In this document: positions 4,859 through 7,130 of the stretch, piece by piece | How positions within the stretch are numbered: the first letter of the stretch is position 1 | Layout of the letters: every line of letters starts with the position of its first letter | NCBI GenBank assembly: GCA_900556395.1 | Contig: USOQ01000097.1 | Coordinates: forward strand, 1 to 7,130 | Origin: Candidatus Segatella caccae | Lineage (GTDB): Bacteria > Bacteroidota > Bacteroidia > Bacteroidales > Bacteroidaceae | Direction of reading: 5' to 3' | Length of the DNA: 7,130 nucleotides | Notes under the pieces: generated by a model | The model's input: only the letters and a program-made list of their open reading frames with translations | Told to the model about the DNA's origin: nothing | Databases searched by the model: none | Position numbers and translations under genes: made by a program

Positions 4859-6847
4859 TTAATTGGAACAATCTTCCTTTTCTTCGACAATTTTCTTGAT
4901 GCGCCTGATACTTTTGTTACGTTGGTTGATGATGAGCGGAACACGTTCCACAGTCACCATAGAAGTGTCAAGTCCCAATGCTTTCGGTTCGTCAATGCCT
5001 ATCTTGCTGATAAGGGCATAGATGCTCATCAGAAGGTTCTGCTGGCGGTTGTCGGAGCTTTCAGGGTAATACACGCGATGAATGATGATGAATCGGAAAT
5101 CGCCAGGAATTCGATTCTTACGAAGCGATGCATACGTACTGGTCAGATCCACCTTTTTTCTTGCCACAAGGTCTTCCACCACTTGTCGCATATAGAGGCT
5201 TACCCGAGGTTCTATGCGGAAACCTATGTGCATGTTTATGCTATAGAGTGTGTCGGGAACCAGGTTTTCGCAACTGTACTCCAACGTGTCAGGAGTGTCT
5301 ACAAACTCCATATTGATAAGCCAGTAATGATCGGCACGTTTAGGCTGCTTATTGATGATGGAATAGAGCAGTTTGTCGTCTACGGTGCCTTCCTTGCCAG
5401 CATGGTTTATATAGACAAGATTGGAGGCGTACTTGGGGATGCTCTCGTCGGCTTTGATGTCGGAGATTATCTGATAATATTCATCCAGTGGCTTGGAACT
5501 GATGTAATATTGGCGAATCTTCATGGCACGAACCCATACATACATCATCAGGAACAGGATTCCGCCAATGAGCATCGTACACCATCCTCCAGCGATAAAC
5601 TTCGACAGGTTGGCTGCTAAGAAGATGGCTTCGATGGTGCAGTATGCACCCATAAACAACAACGTGAAGACTCGCGCCACACCCTTGCTGTGCAGGTAGA
5701 AACCGAGCAGCAGAGTGGTCATCAGCATGGTGATGGTGATGGCGAGACCATAGGCTGCCTCCATATGGGAGGAGTCGCGAAAGAGAAGGATAATAAGAAC
5801 CACGCCGACGTACATGGCAAGGTTGATCATCGGAATATAGAGCTGTCCCTTAACATGGGTGGGATGTTTGATTCGCATACGAGGCCAGAAGTGCAGGTTC
5901 ATGGCTTCGCTCAATATGGAGAAAGTACCGCTGATAAGTGCTTGACTCGCCACGATAGCCGCACCTGTGGCCATGATGATGCCGAAGAGAAGCATACTCT
6001 GGGGCATGATAGAAAAGAATGGATTCACAAAAGAGGCTGTCTGCACATGATTCAGCACCCATGCACCCTGTCCCAGATAGTTGAGAATGAGCATGGTCTT
6101 TACAAATCCCCAGCTGATGGTGATGTTCTTCCTGCCGCAATGTCCCAAGTCGGAGTAGAGAGCCTCAGCACCTGTAGTACAGAGAAACACGGCACCCAGG
6201 ATTAAGAACCATTCTGGTGATTGTGCCAGCAGAACAATAGCGTAATAGGGATTGAAGGCCTTCAGTATCATGGGGTAAGACGTGATGCTGAAGGCTCCCA
6301 TCACACCCAATAGCATAAACCACACCAGCATGAATACTCCAAACGACTTGCCTATGCTTTCTGTACCAAACCGCTGTACAAAGAAGATGATGGTGATGAT
6401 GGCAAGGGTGATGGGGATGACAGGCAGGTTGGGACTGATGCTTTCGAGTCCTTCGATGGCTGTGGTAACCGTGATGGCAGGGGTGATGATTCCGTCTGCC
6501 AGCAAGGTGCTTGCTCCGATGATAGCCAATATATAAATCCACTTGCTCTTGAGTCGACGCAGCAGGGCGTAGAGGGCGAGTATGCCTCCTTCGCCATTGT
6601 TGTCGGCTCGCAGCGCCACGCATACGTATTTGATGGTGGTCTGTAGGGTGAGTGTCCAGATGATGCAGGATAATGCGCCAAGGATAGTGTTCTCGTTGAT
6701 GGCTTCGCCCGTGTGGAGGATGGCCTTCATTACATAGAGTGGGGATGTTCCGATGTCGCCAAACACAATGCCTAATGTGACGAGCAGCCCCAGGAAGCCT
6801 ACTTTATGACGATTGCAGGCTACTGAACTTTCTGAATTTTCTCTCAT
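4859..6847 (-). CDS. kup: Kup-type K+:H+ symporter (low-affinity potassium uptake)
   Basis: A complete 662-residue KUP/HAK/KT family permease that imports K+ with protons across the inner membrane. Family signatures appear in order: VFGDIGTSPLYV (28-39) in TM1, NNGEGGILALYALL (83-96), LADGIITPAITVTTAIEGLE (116-135), TTGAEALYSDLGHCGRKNI (224-242), LNYLGQGAWVL (255-265), SQALISGTFSILSEA (301-315) and AYGLAITITM (365-374). About 12 membrane segments fill residues 15-440, and a soluble C-terminal domain (about 441-662) ends in a Lys/Arg/Glu-rich tail. Length is usual for the family and no key motif is broken. The ATG at 6847 is preceded by AAGAAGA 5 bp away, a reasonable ribosome site, and by a -7 promoter match about 55 bp upstream. 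It appears to be a single-gene unit, with a hairpin terminator just downstream; no other K+ transport gene is nearby. Confidence 0.96.
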   Translation of the reverse strand: MRENSESSVACNRHKVGFLGLLVTLGIVFGDIGTSPLYVMKAILHTGEAINENTILGALSCIIWTLTLQTTIKYVCVALRADNNGEGGILALYALLRRLKSKWIYILAIIGASTLLADGIITPAITVTTAIEGLESISPNLPVIPITLAIITIIFFVQRFGTESIGKSFGVFMLVWFMLLGVMGAFSITSYPMILKAFNPYYAIVLLAQSPEWFLILGAVFLCTTGAEALYSDLGHCGRKNITISWGFVKTMLILNYLGQGAWVLNHVQTASFVNPFFSIMPQSMLLFGIIMATGAAIVASQALISGTFSILSEAMNLHFWPRMRIKHPTHVKGQLYIPMINLAMYVGVVLIILLFRDSSHMEAAYGLAITITMLMTTLLLGFYLHSKGVARVFTLLFMGAYCTIEAIFLAANLSKFIAGGWCTMLIGGILFLMMYVWVRAMKIRQYYISSKPLDEYYQIISDIKADESIPKYASNLVYINHAGKEGTVDDKLLYSIINKQPKRADHYWLINMEFVDTPDTLEYSCENLVPDTLYSINMHIGFRIEPRVSLYMRQVVEDLVARKKVDLTSTYASLRKNRIPGDFRFIIIHRVYYPESSDNRQQNLLMSIYALISKIGIDEPKALGLDTSMVTVERVPLIINQRNKSIRRIKKIVEEKEDCSN

Positions 6848-6880
6848 ATATTCTTCTTTAAATAACTAAAATGTTATCCT

Positions 6881-6909
6881 TTGAATTATTCAATTTGCGT
6901 GCAAAGGTA
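6881..6909 (-). promoter_or_regulatory. Candidate kup promoter and start-site palindrome
   Basis: On the minus strand TACCTTTG (6902-6909) is an exact TAnnTTTG -7 match, in the very typical context TATACCTTTGCA. No TTTG lies 19-21 bp upstream, so the -33 part is weak. Transcription would begin near 6895, giving a leader of about 45-50 nt. The palindrome TTGAA-TTA-TTCAA (plus strand, 6881-6893) lies at or just after that start and could be an operator or a small leader hairpin. Confidence 0.5.
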
Positions 6910-6994
6910 TAAACATGAGAGGTAAGATAGGATTTGTTTAACAAAAATTATTGAATTTAACTCCCTTTGTCATGAAGCAAACTTTGTGGCTGTG

Positions 6995-7130
6995 ATGACA
7001 TGGCTCTTTGTCTTAAGCAGTCTCATCGGCAACTATCATTATGGCGAGAGCAACGGGCATAATAACGACCGTGTCTTGTTGTTTTACCTTTGCGACATCT
7101 TACGCGACTTTTCCTTGGCGAAAGCCTGCA
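6995..7130 (+). CDS. Possible 5' end of an unrecognised divergent gene
   Basis: A plus-strand frame is open from 6926 to the right edge, with its first ATG at 6995 (45 codons visible). It begins MTWLFVLSSLIGNYHYGE, hydrophobic then polar, and later reads VLLFYLCDILRDFSL. Many codons end in C or T and the base composition is clearly less AT-rich than the spacer before 6960, which suggests coding DNA on one strand. No family is recognised. Against this frame: there is no clear ribosome site, and TACCTTTG (7085-7092) inside it resembles a promoter. A competing minus-strand reading ends AFAKEKSRKMSQR with a stop at 7084-7086, which would fit the orientation of all the other genes. The call is tentative. 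Confidence 0.25.
   Translation, partial: MTWLFVLSSLIGNYHYGESNGHNNDRVLLFYLCDILRDFSLAKAC

Noticed and set aside
4922..5620. A 232-codon open frame on the plus strand opposite kup
   Set aside because: It lies wholly inside the well-supported kup gene, has no recognisable domain, and its residues (many His, Arg, Val) are what an antisense shadow of membrane-protein codons gives.
5690..6205. A 171-codon plus-strand frame rich in His, Gly and Glu, plus other frames antisense to or out of frame with kup
   Set aside because: All overlap kup signature motifs, and no independent start signals or families are visible.
6385..6420. GATGATGG-like simple repeats in kup
   Set aside because: They encode Ile/Thr/Ala-rich membrane residues in the kup frame (ITLAIITII region); codon bias on hydrophobic residues explains them.
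7085..7092. TACCTTTG on the plus strand near the right edge, a -7 promoter match
   Set aside because: No -33 element at the proper distance, and it lies in coding-like sequence; a single 8-mer with two free positions is not enough.

Overview
The window looks like chromosomal DNA from a Bacteroidales bacterium, most likely a Prevotella/Segatella-type gut organism. The evidence is the protein character (a Bacteroidetes-type FGGY kinase, a Kup transporter), A-rich leaders with few Shine-Dalgarno sites, and promoter-like sequences of the Bacteroidetes type (TTTG near -33 and TAnnTTTG near -7). The species is inferred. No tRNA, rRNA, CRISPR array, complete insertion sequence or phage gene was seen.

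All confident genes lie on the minus strand, so they read from right to left. From the right edge they are: an ambiguous AT-rich to coding-like stretch (6848-7130) holding the likely kup promoter; kup, a complete K+ uptake permease (4859-6847); a 0.5-kb intergenic region (4352-4858) with a likely kup terminator, nested palindromes around an orphan plus-strand promoter-like site, a 22-bp-periodic repeat block with a perfect 13-bp inverted repeat, and the last ~20 codons of a lost TolC/NodT-type efflux outer-membrane gene; an MFS transporter (3167-4351) overlapping a YgbA-family cysteine-rich protein gene (2857-3180); a regulatory gap (2662-2856); an FGGY sugar kinase (1069-2661); an HD-domain hydrolase (470-979); and the 5' part of a dicarboxylate/amino acid:cation symporter, cut by the left edge (1-430).

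Functionally this is mostly transport and central metabolism: K+ import, an efflux-type MFS paired with a protein of a nitrosative-stress-linked family, sugar phosphorylation (probably L-ribulose or a related ketopentose) and organic acid or amino acid uptake. MFS and ygbA form a clear overlapping pair. The kinase has its own well-spaced promoter, and the symporter probably has one too. The most unusual part is 4376-4810, where a truncated efflux gene, the repeat block and the palindromes suggest past rearrangement. No convincing new multi-gene system is visible.
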